From Candidatus Rifleibacteriota bacterium (GTDB lineage Bacteria; Muiribacteriota; Ozemobacteria; Ozemobacterales; Ozemobacteraceae), in assembly GCA_015233155.1 (NCBI GenBank), contig JADFYG010000022.1, positions 20,424 to 84,423 of the forward strand: DNA of 64,000 nt, written 5' to 3'. Both the position numbers and the translations under genes were made by a program. Of this stretch, positions 36,562 to 45,308 are shown piece after piece (position 1 is the stretch's first letter; each line of letters begins with the position of its first letter). The notes under the pieces are model-generated. The model ran no database searches. It was not told where the DNA came from and was given only the letters and a program-made list of their open reading frames with translations.

Positions 36562-36593
36562 GATTGCCACATAATTTTGCCACTTGCTCGAAA
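36489..36593. repeat. Dispersed repeat, family R, copy 1
   Basis: The repeat carries GCAATATTCACGAA, the palindrome GGGCGGGTTTGAAACCCGCCC (one base over two halves), then ATGGACGATGCG and GATTGCCACATAAT. The same order recurs at 58545-58648 and in part at 54302-54355. This copy covers the start region of the LolA-like gene. Confidence 0.75.
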
Positions 36594-36632
36594 GAGACAC
36601 TTCTTCACCCAATTCACTCCTGCGGGGTATAT

Positions 36633-36787
36633 CGGGGTCTTTTAATTCTCGACCGGTAGGGCAGCGACCGCCGGGCGCGCCGTGTTTTTGCCACAAGCTT
36701 TTTTCGGCGGGCCCGGCGGTCCTGCCCTACCTCAATGTGAAACCGTGGTATTCAAGCTATTTTGCGATGGAGAATTAAATGCCCCTG
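36633..36787. mobile_element. MITE-like element, family A, copy 1
   Basis: This 155-bp element has 18-bp inverted ends, CGGGGTCTTTTAATTCTC and GAGAATTAAATGCCCCTG (three mismatches), around a GC-rich hairpin (GACCGCCGGGCGCGCC with GGCGGGCCCGGCGGTC). No target duplication remains. The right end touches the TAG stop (36788-36790) of the POT transporter. Confidence 0.75.
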
Positions 36788-38551
36788 CTATTTTACGCCA
36801 TGCATCATGCGTTCGAGGAATCTATAAAGAATCAGCAGGAGAATAGCTGCCACGCCGGACATGACGATGAATATCATGAAAAACGTATAAAGATCAGGAA
36901 TCGCGTATCCCAGAAATACGGGAATTTTGGCTGCCGCTTCTGCCTTTACTTCCCCGGCACCTGGCGGAATCAGTGCGCTAAGTGTTCCCGCCAGTTTATT
37001 AGCTGCCGCATTGGAGAGAAACCATGTTCCCATGAGGAGCGAGGCAAACCGAGCCGGTGCGAGTTTTGAGACCATGGATAAACCAATGGGAGAGAGGCAT
37101 AGTTCACCGGTGGTATGAAGCAGGTAAAGAATTACCAGCCACCACATGCTGATCTTCACACTGGCATCAACGCCCTTAACTCCAAAGGCGATCACGATAT
37201 ATCCAAGGCACAAAAGAGCAAGACCGGCGGCCATTTTCAAGGGAGAAGGTGGTTCCATATTTCGTTTTCCAAGCCACCCCCAAAGTATGGAAAAGAGAGG
37301 GGCCATAACAACGATCCCCAAGGGGTTTATTGACTGAAACCAGGACGCCGGAACCTCATTCTGCACGAATGTCTGAATATATCCGAGGAAATACAACGAG
37401 ATAAAGAGTATGACTGGCATTATTGAAAGAGCAGATTCACTAGTTTTTCCCAGGAGGAAAAACCATGAGAAAAAACGGGCAAGATAAACACAAATAGCTG
37501 AAAGTACTAACACTATCAGGATTCCAGGGATTTTAATACTCATTCCACGGTCTATCTGTTGTTCCGCGAAGAGGGTCAAAGAAGCACCCGCCTGTTCGAA
37601 AGCGCTCCAGAAGAAAATGACGAAAAATGCCAGAATAAAAATTACGAATATTTTCTCACGCTCTTCCCGATTCAGGCTTCTGTCACAAATGATCATCAGT
37701 GGTATCGCAATTGATGAACCGAAAATAAAACTTCCAATCCAGTCCAGCTCCAGAAAATGTTTAAATGCCGCGACCAGAACCACACCCAAAACAGCGAAAG
37801 CCATAATCTGCTGAGGGGAAGTTACGCCAGCGGCGATCTCAGATGACGCAGTCAGTTCAGGTTTATTTTCTTTGGGTACGGGGACCAATCCTACCGGATT
37901 TCCATCGGGATCTACGATATGCTTGTCTTTGAGGAGAAGGAATATCGCCACGGAAATCAGCATCCCAATGCAGGCGGCCAGGAACCCCCAACGAAATTCG
38001 GCGGGAAGGCTCGCTCCGGCGGCATCATATTTTTCACCCAGTGAACCGCAGATTAGCGGGGAAAAGAATGCGCCAAGATTGATTCCCATATAGAAGATCG
38101 TAAAAGCCCCATCCACGCGCTTGTCGCCTTTGGGATACAATTGCCCGATCAGCGTTGAAATATTGGGTTTGAAGAAACCATTTCCGATAATCAGGGTAGT
38201 CAGTGCAGCCAGCATCAGAGGTTGGGCGGAAGGGCTGTAAAGAGAGCTTCCGCTGCAAAACATGAAGAATTGTCCAAGGGCCATCAACAGGCCACCTATG
38301 ACGATTGATCGCCGATTGCCCCAATATCGATCTGATATATATCCTCCGATGAGAGGTGTCAGATAAACGAGGCCGGTAAAACTTCCATAGATGTTTGATG
38401 CCGCTTCCTTGCTGATAAGCAGGGCTTTGATCAAAAAAAGGACAAATATGGCCCTCATTCCGTAATAACTGAAACGCTCAGCCATTTCGACCACGAACAA
38501 AAGATATAGTCCTCTTGGATGACCTTCCTGCTGCACGACGTCTTGTTGCAT
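36788..38551 (-). CDS. POT/PTR-family proton-coupled oligopeptide transporter
   Basis: This 587-residue protein has about 13-14 spans. The POT signature is near the N terminus (VEMAERFSYYGMRAIFVLFL, with the ExxERFxYY motif) and in FYMGINLGAFFSPLICG, the second family motif. Family members import di- and tripeptides with protons across the inner membrane. The ATG has AGGGGC upstream. It is a single gene; the stop codon TAG directly meets a MITE-like element. The M14 carboxypeptidase elsewhere in the window would yield peptide substrates, but no direct link is shown. Confidence 0.93.
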   Translation of the reverse strand: MQQDVVQQEGHPRGLYLLFVVEMAERFSYYGMRAIFVLFLIKALLISKEAASNIYGSFTGLVYLTPLIGGYISDRYWGNRRSIVIGGLLMALGQFFMFCSGSSLYSPSAQPLMLAALTTLIIGNGFFKPNISTLIGQLYPKGDKRVDGAFTIFYMGINLGAFFSPLICGSLGEKYDAAGASLPAEFRWGFLAACIGMLISVAIFLLLKDKHIVDPDGNPVGLVPVPKENKPELTASSEIAAGVTSPQQIMAFAVLGVVLVAAFKHFLELDWIGSFIFGSSIAIPLMIICDRSLNREEREKIFVIFILAFFVIFFWSAFEQAGASLTLFAEQQIDRGMSIKIPGILIVLVLSAICVYLARFFSWFFLLGKTSESALSIMPVILFISLYFLGYIQTFVQNEVPASWFQSINPLGIVVMAPLFSILWGWLGKRNMEPPSPLKMAAGLALLCLGYIVIAFGVKGVDASVKISMWWLVILYLLHTTGELCLSPIGLSMVSKLAPARFASLLMGTWFLSNAAANKLAGTLSALIPPGAGEVKAEAAAKIPVFLGYAIPDLYTFFMIFIVMSGVAAILLLILYRFLERMMHGVK

Positions 38552-38889
38552 GATTTCAGCCCCTAAGAAAAATTATTGTTCAAAACGAAACAAAAGATAC
38601 CTGATTTATAGTCGGGAGATTATATCATACCCGCAAATAAGGTTCCTTCGTAATAATGTTCCCGATAAGGCCAGGGTCATTTAATTCTCCCCCGGAGATG
38701 GCTTGAATTGCCCGAACTCAACAACTGGAGGGCTGGACCGCCGGGCCAGCCGAGATAATCTACAGATATAGGGCTCGGCGCGCCCGGCGGTCGCGCCCTA
38801 CCCTGTGAGAATTAAATGACCCTGCGATAAGGCAGGGGCGACCCTATGGGTCGCCCGGGATATGCAAAATTCTTGTGCGATTCTTAATA
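38552..38889. other. 338-bp intergenic region with one mobile element
   Basis: The gap between the POT transporter start and the YhbY gene holds the family A element at 38672-38824 and no gene. The sequence after the element repeats the flank CGATAAGGC and contains no recognisable promoter. Confidence 0.7.
38672..38824. mobile_element. MITE-like element, family A, copy 2, with exact 9-bp target duplication
   Basis: This 153-bp element has perfect 18-bp inverted ends, CAGGGTCATTTAATTCTC (38672-38689) and GAGAATTAAATGACCCTG (38807-38824). CGATAAGGC lies directly outside both (38663-38671 and 38825-38833), an exact 9-bp duplication. The core has GGACCGCCGGGCC and GCGCGCCCGGCGGTCGCGC. It is about 95% identical to 54147-54301. 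Intact ends and duplication suggest recent transposition. Confidence 0.9.
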
Positions 38890-39387
38890 TTATCGTTTAG
38901 ATCTTCTGGTAGTCTGCTTTTTAGCCAGTGTTCCCACAGTTTTACGTGGTTTCGCCGCCGTTTTTTTTGTCGTTTTCGGCGTTTTTTTCCTCGTAGATGC
39001 CTTCTTCACGTTTGAAGAGGCGGCAGTTCCCTTGCGCCCGGGAAGCCCCTTCTTAGGCCCGCTGTCCGGCTTCCCGGCGACCGCTTCCATTCCGGGAACT
39101 TCTATCTGGTGCTTCAGCTCCGGGTTTGAGCGATAAAGAATGATGATTCGACCTATGATCTGAATCTTCGTTGCATTAGTCTTTTCGACGAGAATTTCCG
39201 CGACTTCATTCTTATCCACTTCGGCGCTTTCCAGAATTTTGATTTTGATCAGTTCCTGCGTCGAGAGATTTTCATGAACTGTTTGAACAAGCGTAGGAGT
39301 CACGCCGAATTTGCCGATCCTTACTACCGGTTCCAGACTGTGGGCTAAAGACTCCAGGAATTTTCTCTGTTTCGAGGAAAGGGGCAT
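38890..39387 (-). CDS. yhbY: YhbY-type RNA-binding protein (CRS1-YhbY domain)
   Basis: Residues 1-97 form a CRM/YhbY domain: MPLSSKQRKFLESLAHSLEP, GKFGVTPTLVQTVHENL, and ELIKIKILES, with the GxxG-like GKFG loop. This fold binds RNA and E. coli YhbY associates with pre-50S ribosomes. Here a Lys/Thr/Arg-rich tail of about 65 residues follows (KKASTRKKTPKTTKK), probably disordered and RNA-binding. The ATG has AGGAG 10 bases upstream. It is a lone gene. Confidence 0.9.
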   Translation of the reverse strand: MPLSSKQRKFLESLAHSLEPVVRIGKFGVTPTLVQTVHENLSTQELIKIKILESAEVDKNEVAEILVEKTNATKIQIIGRIIILYRSNPELKHQIEVPGMEAVAGKPDSGPKKGLPGRKGTAASSNVKKASTRKKTPKTTKKTAAKPRKTVGTLAKKQTTRRSKR

Positions 39388-39498
39388 TCTTTAACGTCTC
39401 CTATTGTGATGTATTGAAAGCTATCTTATACCCGCTGTCTATAAGATTTCCCGCGTGTTTTTAAAACTACAGGATATCAAGAAATATCGGTAGTCATA

Positions 39499-39840
39499 CT
39501 ACTCGAAAGATTCAATACGATCAAAGTAAACATTAACCAGTTTGTGACTAATGATCAAAGTTTCTATTTGTGGCCAAACGTTGGCTAGAAACTCGTGAAA
39601 AATTCGCTTTCGCATATTTCCCAGCCGCAAATGAACAACTCTTGCCGGAGAAATGTCGACCATGAGACGATCCGAAAAATCGACATCCTTGGTTACGATT
39701 GCAAAATCGTTTTCTTTTGCATATTCCCAAATCTGTGAATCACTGGGGCTCTTACCCAAAATGGATACATGAATAACAGGAAAAGAAGGTGAAAAATGGA
39801 TTTTAGCCGGCAGATTCTCGTCGAATAAAAAGCCTTTCAA
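39499..39840 (-). CDS. DUF5615 PIN-like toxin component
   Basis: This 113-residue protein starts at TTG in a TTGA overlap with the DUF433 stop. It has the family's DEN motif (LFDENLPAKI) and IVTKDVDFSD, the acidic residues of PIN-like nucleases, then HLRLGNMRKRI. DUF5615 proteins are predicted ribonuclease toxins paired with DUF433 antitoxins. The pair is intact here and translationally coupled. Confidence 0.87.
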   Translation of the reverse strand: MKGFLFDENLPAKIHFSPSFPVIHVSILGKSPSDSQIWEYAKENDFAIVTKDVDFSDRLMVDISPARVVHLRLGNMRKRIFHEFLANVWPQIETLIISHKLVNVYFDRIESFE

Positions 39841-40061
39841 GCGACTTTTTGCACCTCGTAATGGTTCGCCATCAACTTGGAGGCAAATTGAATACAGGCA
39901 TAAATGTCTTCTCTGGCGATCGAGGGATATTCCTCCAGAACATCCTCTATCGAATCGCCAGCGCCCAGGAACTCCAGTATGGTTTGGATAGGAATGCGAG
40001 TTCCGGCAATTACAGGTCGCCCATTACAAATATCCGGGTTACACAAAATTCTACTTACCAT
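39837..40061 (-). CDS. DUF433 antitoxin
   Basis: This 74-residue protein starts at ATG 40061 (MVSRILCNPDICNGRPVIAG) with GGGGG 5 bases upstream; a longer frame to 40145 lacks support. GRPVIAGTRIPIQTILEFL and IEDVLEEYPSIAREDI form the helix-turn-helix typical of the family. It pairs with the DUF5615 toxin downstream through a 4-base overlap. Confidence 0.87.
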   Translation of the reverse strand: MVSRILCNPDICNGRPVIAGTRIPIQTILEFLGAGDSIEDVLEEYPSIAREDIYACIQFASKLMANHYEVQKVA

Positions 40062-40141
40062 AACAGCCCCCTGAAATATTCGGTATTCGAGAAAAGAGAC
40101 TTCTTTTAATATCTCTTTATCGTTAGTCTGATCAATCTGAA

Positions 40142-41536
40142 TCAACGCAAAAACTTCTGCATGTTTTGGGCGATGGATTGCAGGTGATGACAGGCTTTGT
40201 CAGGGTCTGTTTCGTTCTGGGCAATCTCGAAGTCCGCTGCAAAACCGAATGGGTCGTATTCCCGGTTCAGCAACGGGAGCTCGGAAACACGATTCGTGAG
40301 ACGTACTATTTGCTTCCAGATGCGTGTCAGATCGATCCCTGTGCTGACAGAGGTAAGCTTTTCGGCGGCCCCTGTGAAGGCAACAACCATTTCGCGCAAA
40401 TTTCCGGAATCGACTGACTTGTGAACAGGAGCCAAAAACGCTTTTACTTCGGGAAGCCTGCCGGTTTTGCGCCTTGCATTATACATGTTAGTGAGCGATT
40501 TGATTGCCTGCTCACCTTTCTTGCGAATATCCGCGTCAACAGCCATATCGTCCGCGGCATCATCTTCTATGGCAGAGGCTGCTTTTGGCAGTGCCGCAAT
40601 CGCTTTCTTCCAACGCGGCAGGAGCTCCGCGGCAGTGTCGGAAAGCAGGAACTGGGCAACCGGTCCGGTTTTCCTGTGGCCATGATGAAGTGCCTTCTGT
40701 GGATTGATCAGCTGGAGTTCCTGTGCGAGTTTTTCGCGGCGAAGTGTGAAATCGACGTCGCTGAGTCCACGAATTTCGCCGGCTATGACTCCAAGACGTT
40801 TTCGAGTGTCATCACGCATGACGGAATTCATTTCGCCGGATTCCTGTTCCATGTGGGAAGTGATCTTGTTCAACAGGCTCTCTCCGTGGACGCGCCAAAG
40901 ATCATTCGGAGCAGCATGGATGAGATCCGCGACTTTGCCAAGAATACCCAACTCACCCGCCGCCTGTCCGACGCGAACCGGATTCCGCAAATCTTTCGGA
41001 GGAATGAGACACGGTTTGAAATTTTCTACAATGGCCTGTTGCGCTGATGACAGTATGCCGGTCGCGGCTTCCTCGAGTAAAGCAATGCCATCCTGGATCT
41101 TTCCGACCCCGTCCTTCTGGTTTTTGTCGAACGCGGAAGCAGCGTCCTGTGCTTTCTTTTCATTGCCCGGCGACAGAAAAAGCGAATCGCGAAGATTAGC
41201 GAAAGATTTGACCATATCCGCTCGAACGCCCTGAAACTGGGCCTTCCCGTTGTCGCGAAGGCTTTTCGCCTTGTTGGCCATATCGATCAGGCCATCGATT
41301 TGAGTGGGCGAAAGATACAATCCACGCAGGAGATTGAGAAGAGAAATATCCTCACGAATCTCAATCAGTTCATCATCGTAAGCTGGTTTGGCCGTTGCCG
41401 GATCAGGTAAGACGATGAACATTCCGGCAGTAAGTATCAGGAAAAAAAGGCTGGAAAATAAATTGAAAGATACAAATCCGCAAAATGCCGATCTAAACAT
41501 AAATCTTAATGCAGACTCAGACGAAGATCTTTTCAT
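40142..41536 (-). CDS. Exported helical protein of unknown function
   Basis: This 464-residue protein starts at ATG 41536 with AGGAGG 7 bases upstream. The N terminus has a hydrophobic signal (about 15-45, LFSSLFFLILTAGMFIVLP) followed by ATAKP, a likely signal-peptidase site. The remainder is almost all helical, with LSPTQIDGLIDMANKAKSL, an early helix reminiscent of Spy/CpxP-type heptads, and further charged helices. No catalytic motif is evident. It lies 80 bases upstream of the toxin-antitoxin pair. I do not recognise a family. Confidence 0.65.
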   Translation of the reverse strand: MKRSSSESALRFMFRSAFCGFVSFNLFSSLFFLILTAGMFIVLPDPATAKPAYDDELIEIREDISLLNLLRGLYLSPTQIDGLIDMANKAKSLRDNGKAQFQGVRADMVKSFANLRDSLFLSPGNEKKAQDAASAFDKNQKDGVGKIQDGIALLEEAATGILSSAQQAIVENFKPCLIPPKDLRNPVRVGQAAGELGILGKVADLIHAAPNDLWRVHGESLLNKITSHMEQESGEMNSVMRDDTRKRLGVIAGEIRGLSDVDFTLRREKLAQELQLINPQKALHHGHRKTGPVAQFLLSDTAAELLPRWKKAIAALPKAASAIEDDAADDMAVDADIRKKGEQAIKSLTNMYNARRKTGRLPEVKAFLAPVHKSVDSGNLREMVVAFTGAAEKLTSVSTGIDLTRIWKQIVRLTNRVSELPLLNREYDPFGFAADFEIAQNETDPDKACHHLQSIAQNMQKFLR

Positions 41537-41575
41537 GAAATGCCTCCTGCCTGTCATTTGAATCATATATTTTCA

Positions 41576-42694
41576 TCACTCCCAAAAACCTGGAATTCGA
41601 GTCTTGCAGTTAGGGCAGGCGCCCGAAACAAGATGGTTATTGAGAATCTGAAAACCCAGACGCTCGATAAGACGCGAACTGCATTTAGGACAATATGTAT
41701 GGTTGCCCTCGTGCCCAGGAATATTGCCTGTATAGACAAATTTTATTCCCGCCTCAAGAGCAGTTTTTCTGGCCGCACTCAGCGTTTCAACAGGCGTGGG
41801 TGGCAGACGCTTCAGCTTAAACTGCGGCACAAAGCGGGAAACATGCAGCGGAACATCGTGGCCAATCGTTTTAACGATCCAGTCGGCCTCCGCTCTGATC
41901 GTTGTGATATTATCGTTGAGCGTTGGAACTACCAGCGTGACGAGCTCCAAGTGCCGCCCGGCTTTCGCAATGATCTCGATAGTTCGAAGAACCGGCGGCA
42001 GCAAGCCTCCGACTACGTCACGATAATACTCCTCGGTAAAGCCTTTAAGACCGACGGTGAAGGCATTCATCAACGGCAGCAACTCGCGAAGAGGGGCTTC
42101 CTGAATAAAACCACCTGTAACCATGACTGTCATTAAACCGGCCGCTTGTGCCGCTTCCGCAATATCACGCACATATTCGAATGCTATCGTCGGTTCAGTA
42201 TAGAAGAACGCAATTGTATGAGCCTGGTATTCACGCGCCTTTTCAACGACCTGCTTCGGCGTCAGGCTCATGTTCTTCGTTTCTTCCGGGGGTTTTTGCG
42301 AAAATTGCCAGTTCTGGCAATACTGGCAGGATAAATTACAGCCTGCCGTTGCAATAGAAAGTCCATTACCGCCCTTCCGAAAATGGAATAAAGGACACTT
42401 TTCAAGCGGGTCAATGGAAAGAACGCACGGAGAGCCATAAACCAGTGAAAAAAGGCTTCCATCACGGGTTTCCCGGGCTCTGCAATGACTGCGCTCCCCG
42501 TTACTCCGCAGGCACTCGTTCGGACATAGCCGGCATCGCGTGCTTCCGTCCGGAAGACGCTCGTAATGCTTCGCCGGAACCGCCGGCGGCAGGCCGTTTT
42601 GGGAACCGAGCGCAAAACTCGATGGAAGGGGGAGTCCGCCTGCAGCACACACGCCGCCGCACAATCTCAGAAACGAGCGTCTGTCAAGCTTCAT
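41576..42694 (-). CDS. Radical SAM protein of the AmmeMemoRadiSam type with a Tat-like signal
   Basis: ATG at 42694 follows AAAGGAGTGACC and begins MKLDRRSFLRLCGGVCAAGG, a twin-arginine-like signal. The protein (372 residues) has CRLCPNEC and CPLFHF regions, then the radical SAM cluster motif CNLSCQYC (Cys119, 123, 126). GFTEEYYRDVVGG and HVSRFVPQFK are typical of the family. A zinc-ribbon-like end has CPKC and CPNC. The family (COG1180-like) usually acts with Memo- and AMMECR1-type proteins; neither is adjacent here. Export of a SAM-dependent enzyme would be hard to explain, so the Tat-like stretch may be a folded N terminus or lipoprotein-like signal. Confidence 0.85.
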   Translation of the reverse strand: MKLDRRSFLRLCGGVCAAGGLPLPSSFALGSQNGLPPAVPAKHYERLPDGSTRCRLCPNECLRSNGERSHCRARETRDGSLFSLVYGSPCVLSIDPLEKCPLFHFRKGGNGLSIATAGCNLSCQYCQNWQFSQKPPEETKNMSLTPKQVVEKAREYQAHTIAFFYTEPTIAFEYVRDIAEAAQAAGLMTVMVTGGFIQEAPLRELLPLMNAFTVGLKGFTEEYYRDVVGGLLPPVLRTIEIIAKAGRHLELVTLVVPTLNDNITTIRAEADWIVKTIGHDVPLHVSRFVPQFKLKRLPPTPVETLSAARKTALEAGIKFVYTGNIPGHEGNHTYCPKCSSRLIERLGFQILNNHLVSGACPNCKTRIPGFWE

Positions 42695-42770
42695 CAAGGT
42701 CACTCCTTTTAACAAAGCGGATATTTAAGTTAACAACGATTGAGATGCTCAATCCGCTCATTCGGTTACA

Positions 42771-45206
42771 TCATTCATGTGTTTTATGTGCAGGTTGCAG
42801 AGAGGAAGCATCGCTGGCCTTAGGAGTCGATCTGAGTTGAGTCTGGGAAGCTGTTTTCCCGTCGACACCGGAAATCGGTTTTGCCTCACTCTTTACCACG
42901 GTCTTGACTTCCGACTTTTCCGGGGTCATTTGTCCGGTATTTACTGGTTTCGCATCGGAAGTTTTTGCTGCAGGCTTTACAACAGGCCTTGCATCCGGCT
43001 TAACTTCCGGTTTTACGACAGGCTTTGAGTCAGGCTTTGTATCAGCCTTAACTTCGGGCCTCGCAACAGGCTTCGAGTCAGGCTTTCCATCGGACTTTCC
43101 TTCGGGTTTTACAACAGGTTTTTCAGCTGGCTTTGCTTCATTTTTTGCATCAGGTTTTGCAACAGGTTTTTCAACCGGCTTAGATCCGGATGGCTTCGCG
43201 TCAGGCTTTCCATTCCCAATTTTGGAACTCCCCGATGCCGGATGTACTGTTCCCGATGCGTTTGTCGTGTGAATCGCACGGGTTCCTGTCGCAGAACTCG
43301 TATGTGTTTTAGTATTAACGTTCGTTCTGGACGCCCCGGATGCCGGATGCAATTTTTCGTCATCAAGAATCGCCTGAGTTATCGCTGCGGCAGATCTTTC
43401 CTGTAAAGCCGGTGAGTCAGGCACGGTCGATGAGGATATGTTGGCGACCGGAATCGGGACATAAGTGAAAGATGCTGTAATGACGGCACTGTCCTCTGCA
43501 CGATACCCTCCCATCTTGTACAAACTCCACGAACCTGTGGTGAATTGGTGCTCAAGAGTGCGATGTGTAATCGATTGTATGGAATACACCTCGCGTTCCG
43601 GCATAATGATATAGAGCCCGTCTGTCGCAATGCGCGTAAGGGAATCCGTTCCCCCAAGGTTGAGGGAAGTCGCCGCCGCCTCTCCGAAAGAAGGTCCACG
43701 GTCGATGTTCCAGGTCGGAATAACGCGCCCGGTGTAGTAATCAATGCCTGTCGGCATCTTCCCGACAACAAGAATACGTGCATCGCCCGGAAGTCGAGAC
43801 ACACGCTGCAGGAATTCCCTGGAAGTCTCGAATATTGCACCGCGATTTGCGGCTTCATTGTCAGCAAATCCGGGAAATGCAAAGAAACAGAACCCGGGAA
43901 CCGTGAAGCCCATCACAAGAAGCATACCCTTGGCAAAGCCAAGATACATGGAACCGTAACCAAACAACGCCAGAAACAGAAACTGGAGCGACAGGATCAG
44001 GATAATTCGTGAAAACCCGGGATCCGGTAAAATGCCGGACCATGCCCCATAAACCATGGCAAGACTCAGAAAAGCCAGCGATACAAGTGTAAGCGCGGAT
44101 TCAATTTTGAAGGAAAACGGTTCTTCATGGGCAAAATGTATCATGCGGGCTACATAACGACCGATCAGAATAGCGGCTGGAACCAGCAGTTGAAGCATCG
44201 AACTCATTCCGGGAGGACGTGAAATACTCAACACGACTAATGGAACCAGCAGCCATGAAAGCAAAAGAAGTGACGGAGATTCAGGTGAGCGACCAGCTTC
44301 CCGGACTGCGCGATTTACGGAGCCGAGAAAAAACCATGTCCAGGGAAATACACCGGCGAGAAGCACTATGAGGTGGAAAGAAAAGAATGGAGTGTCAGCG
44401 GGATTGGATGCAAACACGAAAGGAAGAAATGAAACGTTGTTGAGCGCCTGGGCAATAAACCAGCCAGCGCCAACGAACAAAAAGATGATCCAGCCGGCGA
44501 TACTCGAAAGCAAGGTCAGCAACCCATTCCCGCGCCCATTTATCCAAAGAACCGGAACAAGCCCCAGGAGCGGTAAGAGCCCGTAAACTCCCCCCGTGAG
44601 CAAAGACAGAGCGGCAAAACACCAGAAAATGAATGATCGAAGACCGGAGGGTCGTCTCAATGCAACAAGCAAAGCATGCACCATCCAGGTCGTCCATAGT
44701 GCCAGAAATGGATCTGAAGAAAGACCTCGCATCAAAAAGAACAGACCGCTGGTAAGAAACGCAAACGCGGAAAGCAAAGCAACACGCCCGCCGAACAATA
44801 AAAATCCGATGCGGTAGCAGCCAAGAACAGTCATGGCACCAACAAGCGGCAGGAGCACACGAGCTCCCAGGTCACTCTGACCGAGCCCGCTCTGATTGAA
44901 CAGTTTGAGTCCCAGTGCTGTAAACCAGACGGGGACAGGTGATTGCGAATGAACAGACAAACCATTAACGCGTGGGGTCATCCAGTCGTCGGACTCGATC
45001 ATGCTTCTGGCGGCGGATGCAATACTGGTTTCAGTCGGTTCGATCAAATGCGGGGCATCGATAAAGTAAGCCAGAAGCGCGAAAGCTACAATTGCAAGAA
45101 GCGCTTGAACCACGGACGGACGAAATACTTTCGCAGCCCTGGCTGTCGCTACCTCGATAGGAGTCGAAGAGCTCGATTCCGTGTCAGAATTGGATGGAGT
45201 AACCAT
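42771..45206 (-). CDS. ArnT/PMT-type membrane glycosyltransferase with Lys-Pro-rich tail
   Basis: ATG 45206 has GGGAGG upstream (811 residues). The N-terminal 560 residues carry about 11-12 spans and the PMT family features: an acidic motif in the first loop (IEPTETSIASAARSM) and WMTPRVNG. These enzymes use lipid-linked sugars to modify proteins or lipid A. A soluble domain (about 440-565) is followed by a tail of about 250 residues rich in repeats of KP-x-x-K type (KPVVKPEVKPDARP). The tail is encoded by an imperfect DNA repeat at about 42940-43200 and is probably disordered. No aminoarabinose genes are adjacent. Confidence 0.85.
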   Translation of the reverse strand: MVTPSNSDTESSSSTPIEVATARAAKVFRPSVVQALLAIVAFALLAYFIDAPHLIEPTETSIASAARSMIESDDWMTPRVNGLSVHSQSPVPVWFTALGLKLFNQSGLGQSDLGARVLLPLVGAMTVLGCYRIGFLLFGGRVALLSAFAFLTSGLFFLMRGLSSDPFLALWTTWMVHALLVALRRPSGLRSFIFWCFAALSLLTGGVYGLLPLLGLVPVLWINGRGNGLLTLLSSIAGWIIFLFVGAGWFIAQALNNVSFLPFVFASNPADTPFFSFHLIVLLAGVFPWTWFFLGSVNRAVREAGRSPESPSLLLLSWLLVPLVVLSISRPPGMSSMLQLLVPAAILIGRYVARMIHFAHEEPFSFKIESALTLVSLAFLSLAMVYGAWSGILPDPGFSRIILILSLQFLFLALFGYGSMYLGFAKGMLLVMGFTVPGFCFFAFPGFADNEAANRGAIFETSREFLQRVSRLPGDARILVVGKMPTGIDYYTGRVIPTWNIDRGPSFGEAAATSLNLGGTDSLTRIATDGLYIIMPEREVYSIQSITHRTLEHQFTTGSWSLYKMGGYRAEDSAVITASFTYVPIPVANISSSTVPDSPALQERSAAAITQAILDDEKLHPASGASRTNVNTKTHTSSATGTRAIHTTNASGTVHPASGSSKIGNGKPDAKPSGSKPVEKPVAKPDAKNEAKPAEKPVVKPEGKSDGKPDSKPVARPEVKADTKPDSKPVVKPEVKPDARPVVKPAAKTSDAKPVNTGQMTPEKSEVKTVVKSEAKPISGVDGKTASQTQLRSTPKASDASSLQPAHKTHE
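42940..43200 (-). repeat. Imperfect coding repeat for a Lys-Pro-rich tail
   Basis: The DNA is a degenerate array of short in-frame units encoding Lys-Pro, Pro-Asp/Glu-Ala/Val-Lys in the glycosyltransferase tail. Units vary in length, so the array may expand and contract by replication slippage. Confidence 0.7.
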
Positions 45207-45308
45207 GATTGCCTCCCGAAAACGCACGGAAGTTTAACAGCAAACGCAACTCTTGGGAAGACCCCCAATGAAGAAAACCAGTTAATGGGCGATCGATAAA
45301 TCCTACCA

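Noticed and set aside
40421..41047. 208-residue plus-strand open frame
   Set aside because: It is antisense to the exported helical protein gene, which has a strong ribosome site and signal peptide.
42940..43200. Possible CRISPR or non-coding repeat
   Set aside because: The repeat keeps the reading frame of the glycosyltransferase and codes for a Lys-Pro-rich tail.
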